From DATBDM01 sp036269915 (GTDB lineage Bacteria > Actinomycetota > Thermoleophilia > Solirubrobacterales > Solirubrobacteraceae): 15,973 nt of DNA. Every line of letters begins with the position of its first letter. The first letter of the stretch is position 1. The notes under the pieces were generated by a model, which worked only from the letters and a program-made list of their open reading frames with translations, was not told the DNA's origin and did not search any database. The position numbers and the translations under genes are program-made. Location of the stretch: the NCBI GenBank assembly GCA_036269915.1, contig DATBDM010000070.1, positions 1-15,973 on the forward strand, read 5' to 3'. Below, one piece after another: positions 7,538-14,782 of the stretch.

Positions 7538-9747
7538 AGCATCGCGAGCTCGGGCTCACCGATGGCGAGTACGAGCTGATCGTCGAGAAGCTGGGCCGCG
7601 AGCCCAACGAGGTCGAGCTCGCGGTGTTCAGCCTCATGTGGTCCGAGCACTGCGGCTACAAGCACTCGCGCCGGGTGCTGCGGACGCTGCCGGTCGAGGG
7701 CGGCAAGCTGCTGCTCGGGCCCGGCGAGAACGCGGGCGCGGTCGCGGTCGGCGGGGGCCTCGCGTGCGCGTTCAAGGTCGAGTCGCACAACCACCCGAGC
7801 GCGGTCGAGCCCTTCCAGGGCGCCGCCACCGGCGTCGGCGGCATCCTGCGCGACGTGTTCGCGATCGGCGCGCGCCCGATCGCGGTGCTCGACTCGCTGC
7901 GCTTCGGCGACGTCGGCACCTCCGCGCGCTCGCGCTACCTGCTCGAGCACGCCGTCGCCGGCATCGGCCACTACGGCAACTCGATCGGCGTCGCCAACGT
8001 CGGGGGCGAGATCTACTTCGAGGAGCCCTACGAGCAGAACTGCCTGGTGAACGCGATGTGCGTCGGCCTGATCGAGCGCGACAAGCTGATCAAGGCCGCG
8101 GCCGCGGGCGTCGGCAACGTCGTCGTGCTGTTCGGGGCGCGCACCGGCCGCGACGGCATCGGCGGCGCCTCCGTGCTCGCCTCGGCCGAGCTCGGCGAGC
8201 TGGACGCCGCCAAGCGCCCGACGGTGCAGATCGGCGATCCCTTCCAGGAGAAGAAGCTGCTCGAGTGCTCGCTGGAGCTCCTCGACCGCGGGCTGCTCGT
8301 CGCGCTGCAGGACCTCGGCGCGGCGGGATTGACCTCCTCCTCGGCCGAGATGGCGGCCAAGGGCGGCGTCGGGCTCGACCTCGACGTACGGCGCGTGCCG
8401 CTGCGCGAGGCCGACATGGAGCCGTTCGAGATCATGATCTCCGAGTCGCAGGAGCGCATGCTCTGCGTCGTCGAGCCCGAGCGGGTCGACGAGGTGATCG
8501 CCGTCTGCGAGCGCTGGGAGGTCAACGCGACCGCGATCGGCGAGGTCACCGGCGGCGACCGGCTGCGCATCTTCGACGGCGAGGAGCTGGTCGGCGACCT
8601 GCCCGTCGTCGCGCTCGTCGACGAGTGCCCGGCCTACGACCTCGAGCCGCAGGAGCCGGCGTCGTCGCTGTATCCGACGCCGCCGCGCGTGCTCGACGAC
8701 GGCCTCGACGTCGCCGACACGCTGCTCGGCCTGCTCGGCTCGGCCAACCTCGCCTCGCGGCGCTGGGCGTTCGAGCAGTACGACTGCGTCGTCGGATCGC
8801 GCACCGTGCGCCGCCCCGAGCAGGCCGACGCCGCGGTGCTGATGCTGCCGCACGAGGGCGCGATCGCCGGCGACGGCGAGATCGGGCTGTTCCCGACGCC
8901 GAGTGACGAGGACGCGCCGCGCCCGGCGATCGCGGTGGCGATCGACGGCAACGGCCGGCGCGTCGCCGCCGACCCGTATCGCGGCGCGGTCGAGGCCGTC
9001 CTCGAATGCGCCGCGAACCTCGCGTGCGTCGGCGCCGAGCCGCTCGGCCTCACCAACTGCCTGAACTTCGGGAACCCAGAGAAGCCGCACATCGCGTGGC
9101 AGCTGACCCGCGCGGTCGCCGGCCTCGGCGACGCCTGCCGCGCGCTGGGGGTTCCGGTCGTCGGCGGCAACGTCTCGCTCTACAACGAGGCCGGCGGAGG
9201 GCCGATCTACCCGACGCCCGTGGTGGGGCTGGTGGGCGAGCTGCCCGACGCGCGCCGCGCCGCGCCGCTGGGGTTCGCGCGCGAGGGTGACGTCGTGGCG
9301 CTCGTCGCCGCCGGCTCGTGGGCGCCCTCGCACGCGGCGTCCGAGCTGGCCAAGCTCCAAGGCGAGCCGATCGAGGGCCCGCTGCCGGCGGCAGATCTCG
9401 GCGAGCTGCGCACGCTGCACACCGCACTGCGCCAGACGGTCCGCGCCGGTTCGCTCTCGAGCGCGCACGACGTCGCCGAAGGAGGGGTCGCGGTCGCGAT
9501 CGCCGAGGCCTGCATCGCCGGGCAGATCGGCGCGCGCGTGGACCTCGAGGGGATCGAGCCGTTCGCCGAGGGTCCCGGCGCGTTCGTCGTCTCCGCGCCC
9601 GCGGACGCGCTGACCGGGCTCGGCGGCGCCGCGCGGATCATCGGCGAGGTCGGCGGCGACGCCCTCGAGCTCGCCGGCGAGCGCCCGCTGGACGTCGAGG
9701 AGCTCACGCGCGTCCACGCCGAGGGCCTCGCCGCGCTGCTGGCCTAG
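7534..9747 (+). CDS. purL: FGAM synthase large subunit, small-type PurL
   Basis: PurL uses ATP to turn FGAR plus ammonia into FGAM. The 737-residue length is that of the small PurL that needs PurS and PurQ, both encoded immediately upstream. Seen motifs include MWSEHCGYKHSR near 35-46, ESHNHPSAVEPFQGAATGVGG at 83-103, DLGAAGLTSSSAEMA, and NCLNFGNPEKP with VVGGNVSLYNE in the second half. TTG 7534 is chosen because TTGA overlaps the purQ stop and the following KHRELGLTDGEYE is the usual PurL opening; no ATG or GTG lies nearby in frame. The TAG stop overlaps the convergent methyltransferase gene by four bases (CTAG), leaving no intergenic terminator. Confidence 0.96.
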   Translation: MKHRELGLTDGEYELIVEKLGREPNEVELAVFSLMWSEHCGYKHSRRVLRTLPVEGGKLLLGPGENAGAVAVGGGLACAFKVESHNHPSAVEPFQGAATGVGGILRDVFAIGARPIAVLDSLRFGDVGTSARSRYLLEHAVAGIGHYGNSIGVANVGGEIYFEEPYEQNCLVNAMCVGLIERDKLIKAAAAGVGNVVVLFGARTGRDGIGGASVLASAELGELDAAKRPTVQIGDPFQEKKLLECSLELLDRGLLVALQDLGAAGLTSSSAEMAAKGGVGLDLDVRRVPLREADMEPFEIMISESQERMLCVVEPERVDEVIAVCERWEVNATAIGEVTGGDRLRIFDGEELVGDLPVVALVDECPAYDLEPQEPASSLYPTPPRVLDDGLDVADTLLGLLGSANLASRRWAFEQYDCVVGSRTVRRPEQADAAVLMLPHEGAIAGDGEIGLFPTPSDEDAPRPAIAVAIDGNGRRVAADPYRGAVEAVLECAANLACVGAEPLGLTNCLNFGNPEKPHIAWQLTRAVAGLGDACRALGVPVVGGNVSLYNEAGGGPIYPTPVVGLVGELPDARRAAPLGFAREGDVVALVAAGSWAPSHAASELAKLQGEPIEGPLPAADLGELRTLHTALRQTVRAGSLSSAHDVAEGGVAVAIAEACIAGQIGARVDLEGIEPFAEGPGAFVVSAPADALTGLGGAARIIGEVGGDALELAGERPLDVEELTRVHAEGLAALLA

Positions 9748-11141
9748 ATGGAGAGCAGCCCGAGCCGCGCGAGCTGCTCGAGCGTCGCGTCGGCGCCGAT
9801 CTCCTCGCGCGAGCGCGTCCCGTCGAGCGAGGCAAGCAGGCCGCGCGCGCCGAGCTCGTCGATGCGCAGCTCGTCGTGCAGCAGGCTCGTCACGAGCGGG
9901 CGGCCCGCCGCGGCCTGACGGCGGGCGAGCGGCGAGGCGACGGGGCGTTCGGAGACCGTCGCGCGCACCGGCGGCGGCTCGACGTGGAGGTCGACGATGC
10001 GTTCGGCATGAGCCTCGAGCAGCGCCTCGCCGACGCGCTGGGGCCGGTCGCCGCCCAGCTCGGACACGGGGACGGCGGCGGGCCAGGCCGCGCCGAGCCG
10101 CGCCAGGAGACGCTTGAACGCCGGGTCCGCGGTCTCGACGCGCTCGCCCCCGCGCAGCGCGAACGTCACCGGGTCCGCGCCGTCGAGATCGGCGCCGGGC
10201 TCGGGGATGGCCGGAGAGGACACCCACAGACCAAGGAGGTCCTCGACGTGAAGCTCCCGCCGCACCGGTGCTGCCGCGTGGCAGAGCAGCGTCTGGCGGA
10301 ACATCCGGTTGGCGACGAAGTCGATGTACTGCTCGCGCACGAGGACGTCGTCCGGCAGCTGGGCGAGCTGCGCCTCGACCTCGGCCGGCAGCCCCTGCAG
10401 GCGGCTGTCGCCGAGGTGGGCCTCGGCGAGGAACCGGAGCCCGTGACGGCCGGCATGCGCCGCGAACTCGTGGAAGTAGACCGGCGTGTTGACCTCGGCC
10501 AACTCGTCATGGAACACCGACCAGTCCGGCCGGGCGAGCAGGCGGCGCATGTAGTCGGCCAGCGCCGGCTCGCGGTTCGCGGCAACGATCAGCTCCATCA
10601 GCGCGCGCGCCTGGGAGATGCGTTCGGCGGGATCGTCGAGGCGCTCGATGTGGAAGCGCAGCACGTCGCGCGCCATGTCGCGCACATAGGACCCCGGGTA
10701 CGCGTTGTAGGAGACGTACGCAACTCCGTGCGGGGCGAGGAGCGTCCGGGCAGCGGCGAGCAGGCCGTCGCGGACCGGCAGCGGGACCCACGAGTACAGG
10801 CCGTGCGCGATGACGTAGTCGAAGCGGCCGAGGCCGTCCGGCAGCGCCGCGACGTCGCCCTGGAGCAGGCGGACGTTCGCGAGACCGAGGGCACCCGCCT
10901 CCGCCGTGCCGTGCGCGATCGGCTCGGCGGCGAGGTCGACGCCGACGAACTCGCTGCGCGGCGCCGCGACGGCCATCCCGATCAGGTTCGCGCCATCGCC
11001 GCAGCCGAGCTCGAGCACGCGGCAGCGCCGCGGCGATGCCGGACGCAACCCGAACAGCGTCGCCTGTACGGCGAGGCGGTCGGGGTGCGTCTGGGCGAAG
11101 GCGCGTCCCTCGTAGGGGACGTCGTCGTAGAGGGTGCTCAG
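9744..11141 (-). CDS. SAM-dependent methyltransferase with methyltransferase regulatory domain
   Basis: The N-terminal half is a class I Rossmann methyltransferase: motif I is VLELGCGDGANLIGMA at 42-57, the acidic SAM ribose contact is in FVGVDLAAEPI (66-76), and LQGDVAALP and FDYVIAHGLYSWVP follow. From about 215 to 300 the sequence (VYFHEFAAHAGRHGLRFLAEA through YIDFVANRMFRQTLLCH) resembles the methyltransferase regulatory domain, followed by a C-terminal region of unknown role. The substrate is unknown. The family's usual N-terminus, LYDDVPYEGRAFAQTHPDRL, begins right after a CTG at 11141 that overlaps the upstream TGA as CTGA; no ATG, GTG or TTG lies in frame between there and residue 32. 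CTG is therefore the best start, though a base error is possible. It gives 465 residues. It probably shares a transcript with the secreted Hcp-like gene upstream. Confidence 0.85.
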   Translation of the reverse strand: MSTLYDDVPYEGRAFAQTHPDRLAVQATLFGLRPASPRRCRVLELGCGDGANLIGMAVAAPRSEFVGVDLAAEPIAHGTAEAGALGLANVRLLQGDVAALPDGLGRFDYVIAHGLYSWVPLPVRDGLLAAARTLLAPHGVAYVSYNAYPGSYVRDMARDVLRFHIERLDDPAERISQARALMELIVAANREPALADYMRRLLARPDWSVFHDELAEVNTPVYFHEFAAHAGRHGLRFLAEAHLGDSRLQGLPAEVEAQLAQLPDDVLVREQYIDFVANRMFRQTLLCHAAAPVRRELHVEDLLGLWVSSPAIPEPGADLDGADPVTFALRGGERVETADPAFKRLLARLGAAWPAAVPVSELGGDRPQRVGEALLEAHAERIVDLHVEPPPVRATVSERPVASPLARRQAAAGRPLVTSLLHDELRIDELGARGLLASLDGTRSREEIGADATLEQLARLGLLSI

Positions 11142-12427
11142 GAGCTCGGGAAGGACGCGACCACGGGCGTGCCGAGCGAGCCGTCCGGGCTCTGCGGCTT
11201 GTAGCTCACCTGGACGGTGTCCCAGTGCAGCGAGACGTCCTCCTGCAGCGGCGAGCCGTGGCCGCCCTGCCGGTAGCCGTCGACCTTCAGGCCCTTGAAC
11301 GCGAACGTGAGGTAGTCCTGCTGGAACTGCCCCGCCGACGTGAAGGTCACCGTCCCGTCGCCGATCGACGTCCCGTCGTGGAGGGCCTTCATCAGCGGCC
11401 CGGAGGACTTGTCGTAGAGCTTCTGCACCGTGAAGGAGCCGAACTTGCCCGTCCCCCCGCCGGCGAAGCAGAACCCGGTCGCATCGATCTCGTTGGCGTG
11501 AAGCTTCGCGAGCGCCTCGCCCTGGATGCCAGTGAGCTTGAGGTGCAGGTCGGAGCTGCTCGTGGCGGGAGCGGCCTTCGTGGTCAGGTCCATGCAGCGC
11601 GGCGCCGTCGTGGGCGTCGGCGTGTCGTTGGTGAAGCTCACGGGCGGCTGGGGCGACGTCCCGCCCTTGGCGTCGACGGACTTGTACTGCTGGTTGACCG
11701 AGGTCCACGAGAACGAGACGTCGTCGGTGCCGGCGTCGTCGTCGCCGCCCTGGCGGTATCCGTCGACGCGCAGTCCCTTGAACTGGTACGTGAGGAAGTC
11801 GGTCGTCCCCAGCGACGTCGTCTTCGAGAACGTCACCGTCGCGTCGGAGATCCCGTCCCCGGAAGCGAGCTTCTGCAGGATCTGGGGCGTCGCCCTGTCG
11901 AAGTGCTGGCTGACCGTGAAGGAGCCGAAGCTGCCCGTGCCACCGGCACCCGTCGGCGCCGTGCCCGTGAAGCAGAAGCCGTCGGCGTCGATCTCGCTCG
12001 TGTGGAGCTTGGCGTTGCTCTCGCCCGGGATGCCGTTGAGCCTGAGGTAGGCCTGCTGGCCGCTTCCGAGGCCGGCGGGCGGATCGCACGGCGGCGTCGA
12101 GGCGGCCGCGCCGGCCGGCCCCGCCGGACCCTGCGGACCGATGTCGCCCTTCGCGCCGGGGAGCCCCTGCGCGCCGGTGGCACCGGTGGCACCGGTGGCG
12201 CCGGTCCGCCCGCGCGGGCCGGTCTTGTTCCAGCTGATCGCCGTCTCGGTTCGCTTGCACGAGTCGGCGACGCGCAGGTTGCCCTTCGACTTGCTGTAAC
12301 AGCCGTGGATGGTGTTCGAGCTCGTCGCGGCGATCGCCACCGCGCCGCCCGCGCCGAGCGCCGCCACCGTCGGCACGGCGATCTTCGCCCCGCGCCGCAC
12401 CATCGTCCGTCGATCCTCCCGATCCAT
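11138..12427 (-). CDS. Secreted protein: collagen-like stalk plus two tandem Hcp-like domains
   Basis: In this 429-residue protein, residues 1-36 form an Arg-rich n-region and hydrophobic stretch (AKIAVPTVAALGAGGAVAIAA), a likely signal peptide. Residues 40-66 are a short cap (IHGCYSKSKGNLRVADSC, then AISWNK) of a type I recall before collagen repeats in Thermoleophilia. Residues 70-108 are 13 uninterrupted Gly-X-Y triplets. Two related domains follow, at about 124-265 and 293-420. Both contain GIxGExxAKLHxxEIDAxGFCF, FGSFTV, a K(G/-)LxVDGYRQGG segment and a final DVSxxWxxVxxxYK strand, resembling Hcp (T6SS tube protein). Each has one Cys just before the domain and one in GFCF, a possible disulfide. 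ATG 12427 is chosen for GGAGGA five bases upstream and the signal peptide that follows. Function is unknown; no other T6SS gene is seen. Confidence 0.85.
   Translation of the reverse strand: MDREDRRTMVRRGAKIAVPTVAALGAGGAVAIAATSSNTIHGCYSKSKGNLRVADSCKRTETAISWNKTGPRGRTGATGATGATGAQGLPGAKGDIGPQGPAGPAGAAASTPPCDPPAGLGSGQQAYLRLNGIPGESNAKLHTSEIDADGFCFTGTAPTGAGGTGSFGSFTVSQHFDRATPQILQKLASGDGISDATVTFSKTTSLGTTDFLTYQFKGLRVDGYRQGGDDDAGTDDVSFSWTSVNQQYKSVDAKGGTSPQPPVSFTNDTPTPTTAPRCMDLTTKAAPATSSSDLHLKLTGIQGEALAKLHANEIDATGFCFAGGGTGKFGSFTVQKLYDKSSGPLMKALHDGTSIGDGTVTFTSAGQFQQDYLTFAFKGLKVDGYRQGGHGSPLQEDVSLHWDTVQVSYKPQSPDGSLGTPVVASFPSS
12172..12207 (-). repeat. 9-bp tandem repeat encoding Gly-Ala-Thr triplets
   Basis: On the + strand four consecutive 9-bp units (CGCCGGTGG, CACCGGTGG, CACCGGTGG, CGCCGGTCC) make up this stretch. 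On the coding strand they specify the GAT/GAQ Gly-X-Y triplets of the collagen-like stalk. Such short in-frame repeats can expand or contract, so stalk length may vary between strains. Confidence 0.7.
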
Positions 12428-12458
12428 CCCAATCCTCCGATGCTCCGTCGTCCCGGCG

Positions 12459-12486
12459 ACCATAAGCAAGGAATCGGTGTGATCAA
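12459..12486 (-). promoter_or_regulatory. Promoter for the collagen/Hcp-like gene
   Basis: On the minus strand a TTGATC -35 box (12486-12481) is followed after 16 bp by a TATGGT -10 box (12464-12459), close to the sigma-70 consensus. Transcription would start near 12452, giving a leader of about 25 bases that contains the GGAGGA ribosome binding site. The -35 lies back-to-back with the promoter of the divergent esterase gene. Confidence 0.55.
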
Positions 12487-12522
12487 CCCCGGCGGACGGA
12501 TGTCCGGTGTCGTCATGAGTGC

Positions 12523-12550
12523 TTGACGAGGCTGCGAACGCGAGTAAACT
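12523..12550 (+). promoter_or_regulatory. Promoter for the SGNH/GDSL esterase gene
   Basis: TTGACG (12523-12528) and TAAACT (12545-12550) are separated by 16 bp and resemble housekeeping sigma -35 and -10 boxes. The predicted start of transcription is near 12556-12558, immediately before the palindromic operator at 12563-12584. The A/T content of this stretch stands out from the surrounding DNA. Confidence 0.6.
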
Positions 12551-12562
12551 CCGGCCACGACG

Positions 12563-12584
12563 GCTTTGACAACGTTGTCAAAGC
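12563..12584. promoter_or_regulatory. Perfect 22-bp palindrome, probable LacI-family operator
   Basis: The left half GCTTTGACAAC (12563-12573) is followed directly by its exact reverse complement (12574-12584), with a central CG and no spacer. A perfect, spacerless, even dyad with a CG centre and TTGACA/TGTCAA arms is the typical form of LacI-family operators. It begins about six bases after the predicted transcription start of the esterase gene and 29 bases before its ATG, where a bound repressor would block transcription. No LacI-type regulator is encoded in the window. Confidence 0.7.
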
Positions 12585-12612
12585 GCAGAAGCAGGGGATC
12601 TGGGAGGAGCCC

Positions 12613-14739
12613 ATGCGCAGATTCGCAATCCTCGCCGCGGCGTCGGCCGCGGTGTGCCTGCATGTGCCCGCGGCGTCGGCGGACATCGACGGGCCGTGGC
12701 TGGGGACCTGGTCGGCGGCGCCGAACAGCGGCGTCTCCAACACGGGCTACGCGGGCTTCACGATCCGCAACTCGCTGCACATCTCCGCGGGCGGAGACCG
12801 CGTGCGCGTCAAGCTCTCGAATGCGTTCGGCACCGCCCCAGTGCGCTTCGCGCATGTGACGATCGGCCTGCAGCGTCTGCCTGGCAGTGCCGCGATCGCG
12901 CCGGGCACGCTGCGCGACGTCGCCCTCGGCGGGCAGCGCTCCTTCACGATCGCGGCGGGCGAAGAGCGCTACAGCGATCCCGTCGAGCTGCCGGTCGCGG
13001 CCGGGGACGACCTCCTCGTGTCGACCTTCACGCCGGACCCGTCCGGCCCCGTGACCTACCACGCGGCCGGCATGACCAACTCGTACTTCGCGACGGACGG
13101 CACCGACCATGCGGGCGACCTCGGTGCGGCGGGTCTGCCGAACGTGACCGGCTCCTGGCACTACGTCACCGAGGTCGACACGCAGCCCGGCGGCGGCCCC
13201 GGCGCAGTCGTCGCGCTCGGGGACTCGATCACGGACGGCATCAACTCGACCTCCGGCGCGAATCGCCGCTGGCCCGACCGGCTCGCGGCGCGGCTGCGCG
13301 CGCAGCACGGCGAGCTGAGCCGGATCGGCGTGCTCAACGCCGGCATCAGCGGCAACCGCATCCTGCTCGACGGCGCAGGCGCGCGGGCGACCGCCCGGCT
13401 CGACCGCGACGTCCTCCGGCGCGCCGGCGTGCGCACGATGATCGTGCTCGAGGGCATCAACGACATCCAGCAGACGCCGCACCAGCTCGACCCGGACAAG
13501 ATCACCGCCGGGCTCGAGGAGCTCGCCGACCGTGCGCACGCCGCGGGGCTGCGGGTGCTGGGCGGCACGCTGACGCCGTTCGAGGGCTGGTCCACGTACG
13601 ACGCCGGCGAGGAGGCGGCGCGCCAGGCCGTCAACGACTGGATCCGCCACAGCGGGACCTTCGACGGCATCGTCGACTTCGACGCGGCCGTCCGCGACCC
13701 GGCCGATCCGCACCGGATGCTGCCGCGCTACGACTCCGGCGATCACCTGCACCCCGGCGACGCCGGCTACCAGGCGATGGCCGACGCGATCGGCCTGCGC
13801 TCGCTGGTGACCCCGACGGAGCTGCCGGCGGGGGACGATCCGGCGGCGGGGCGCTCGCTCTCGCTCGCCGCGACGCCCGAGCGCGCGGTCGCGATCGCGG
13901 GCCGGGCGACCACCGTCCCGTTCACGGCTCGGATCACCGTGCGCGCCCCCGGGTCGGTCAAGGGCACGCTGACGGCCGCGCTCGACGGGGCGAGCAGCTC
14001 CTCGCAGTCGTTCACCGTCGCGAGCGCCGAGCGCTTCGCCCAGGTCGACGCCGCGCCGACGATCGCGGTTCCCTCGAGCACGACGCCGGGGGAGCACCGG
14101 CTCACGCTGACCGCGACCACCAACGACGGCCGGCGCGACACGTTCGCCGCGACGCTGGACGTCGAGCGGCTGGGCTGCACGGCAGCCGACGACGCGTGCC
14201 CGGTCGAGCTCGCCGGCGCCTTCGATCACGACTCGATCGCCACCGCGAGCGATCCGGGCGGTGGCGGCTTCGACGGCCTCGGCTGGAGCTACGCGGCGGA
14301 GACGCTGCCGGCGGCGGGACCGGTCGTGCTCGCCGCGACCCCGTTCTCGTTCCCGTCCGGCGCCGACGGGGTCGAGAACACCGTCGACGCGGACGGCGCG
14401 ACCATCGCGCTTCCGGCGCTCCACGGCGACGCACTGCGGGTGCTCGCTGCGTCCGGCGGCGGCAGCGTCCGCTCGACCGCGACGCTGCACTACGCCGACG
14501 GGACGACGGCGAGCGCTGCGCTGGGCGCCGCCGACTGGGCCGGCGGGCCCGCGGCGGGCGAGGACGTGGCCGTGACCGCGCCGTACCGCTTCCGCGACCC
14601 GGGCGGACGCGACAGCCCGGCGGTCTCGATCTTCGCCGAGACCGTCCCGCTGGACCCGAGCCGCGAGCTGCGGTCGGTCACGCTGCCCGGCGACCCTCGG
14701 ATGAAGATCTTCGCCGCCACGGTCGTGCAGCACCACTGA
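12613..14739 (+). CDS. Secreted SGNH/GDSL hydrolase (esterase) with C-terminal accessory domains
   Basis: The 708-residue protein begins with a signal peptide (MRRFAILAAASAAVCLHVPAASA). Residues about 27-190 form a beta-rich N-terminal region with LGTWSAAP and SAGGDRVRVKLSNAFGTAPV, as in actinobacterial GDSL lipases. The SGNH core follows: Ser205 in ALGDSITDG (block I), Gly247 in NAGISGN (block II), Asn283 in EGINDI (block III), and Asp377/His380 in SGDHLHP (block V). Residues about 410-525 look like an immunoglobulin-like or NEW3-type spacer, and about 535-708, from LAGAFDHDSIA, look like a beta-sandwich module of the sort found in secreted glycoside hydrolases. It is probably an extracellular ester hydrolase acting on a carbohydrate or lipid; the substrate is unknown. 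ATG 12613 has GGGAGG five to six bases upstream. The upstream operator suggests control by a sugar-type repressor. Confidence 0.9.
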   Translation: MRRFAILAAASAAVCLHVPAASADIDGPWLGTWSAAPNSGVSNTGYAGFTIRNSLHISAGGDRVRVKLSNAFGTAPVRFAHVTIGLQRLPGSAAIAPGTLRDVALGGQRSFTIAAGEERYSDPVELPVAAGDDLLVSTFTPDPSGPVTYHAAGMTNSYFATDGTDHAGDLGAAGLPNVTGSWHYVTEVDTQPGGGPGAVVALGDSITDGINSTSGANRRWPDRLAARLRAQHGELSRIGVLNAGISGNRILLDGAGARATARLDRDVLRRAGVRTMIVLEGINDIQQTPHQLDPDKITAGLEELADRAHAAGLRVLGGTLTPFEGWSTYDAGEEAARQAVNDWIRHSGTFDGIVDFDAAVRDPADPHRMLPRYDSGDHLHPGDAGYQAMADAIGLRSLVTPTELPAGDDPAAGRSLSLAATPERAVAIAGRATTVPFTARITVRAPGSVKGTLTAALDGASSSSQSFTVASAERFAQVDAAPTIAVPSSTTPGEHRLTLTATTNDGRRDTFAATLDVERLGCTAADDACPVELAGAFDHDSIATASDPGGGGFDGLGWSYAAETLPAAGPVVLAATPFSFPSGADGVENTVDADGATIALPALHGDALRVLAASGGGSVRSTATLHYADGTTASAALGAADWAGGPAAGEDVAVTAPYRFRDPGGRDSPAVSIFAETVPLDPSRELRSVTLPGDPRMKIFAATVVQHH

Positions 14740-14748
14740 CGCTGTCGC

Positions 14749-14775
14749 GGGGCTCGAGCGCGCGGCTCGAGCCCC
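14749..14775. terminator. Hairpin between convergent genes, probable bidirectional terminator
   Basis: GGGGCTCGAGC (14749-14759) and its exact complement GCTCGAGCCCC (14765-14775) form an 11-bp stem with a 5-base loop. It sits in the 43-base gap between the esterase stop (14739) and the aminotransferase stop (14783). There is no U-tract on either strand, so termination would rely on the GC-rich stem alone or on Rho; this is common in high-GC actinobacteria. Confidence 0.65.
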
Positions 14776-14782
14776 ACCGCGG

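Noticed and set aside
9318..11204. 628-residue + strand frame across purL end and the methyltransferase
   Set aside because: Composition is Arg/Ala-rich without recognisable motifs, and both overlapped genes are securely identified in other frames.
11138..12427. Part of a type VI secretion gene cluster
   Set aside because: Only the Hcp-like domains are present; no VgrG, sheath, baseplate or ClpV-like gene is in the window, and the protein has a signal peptide and collagen stalk.
11833..14736. 967-residue minus-strand frame opposite the esterase
   Set aside because: No recognisable motifs, no ribosome binding site, and it crosses the promoter/operator region; an antisense shadow of the esterase gene.
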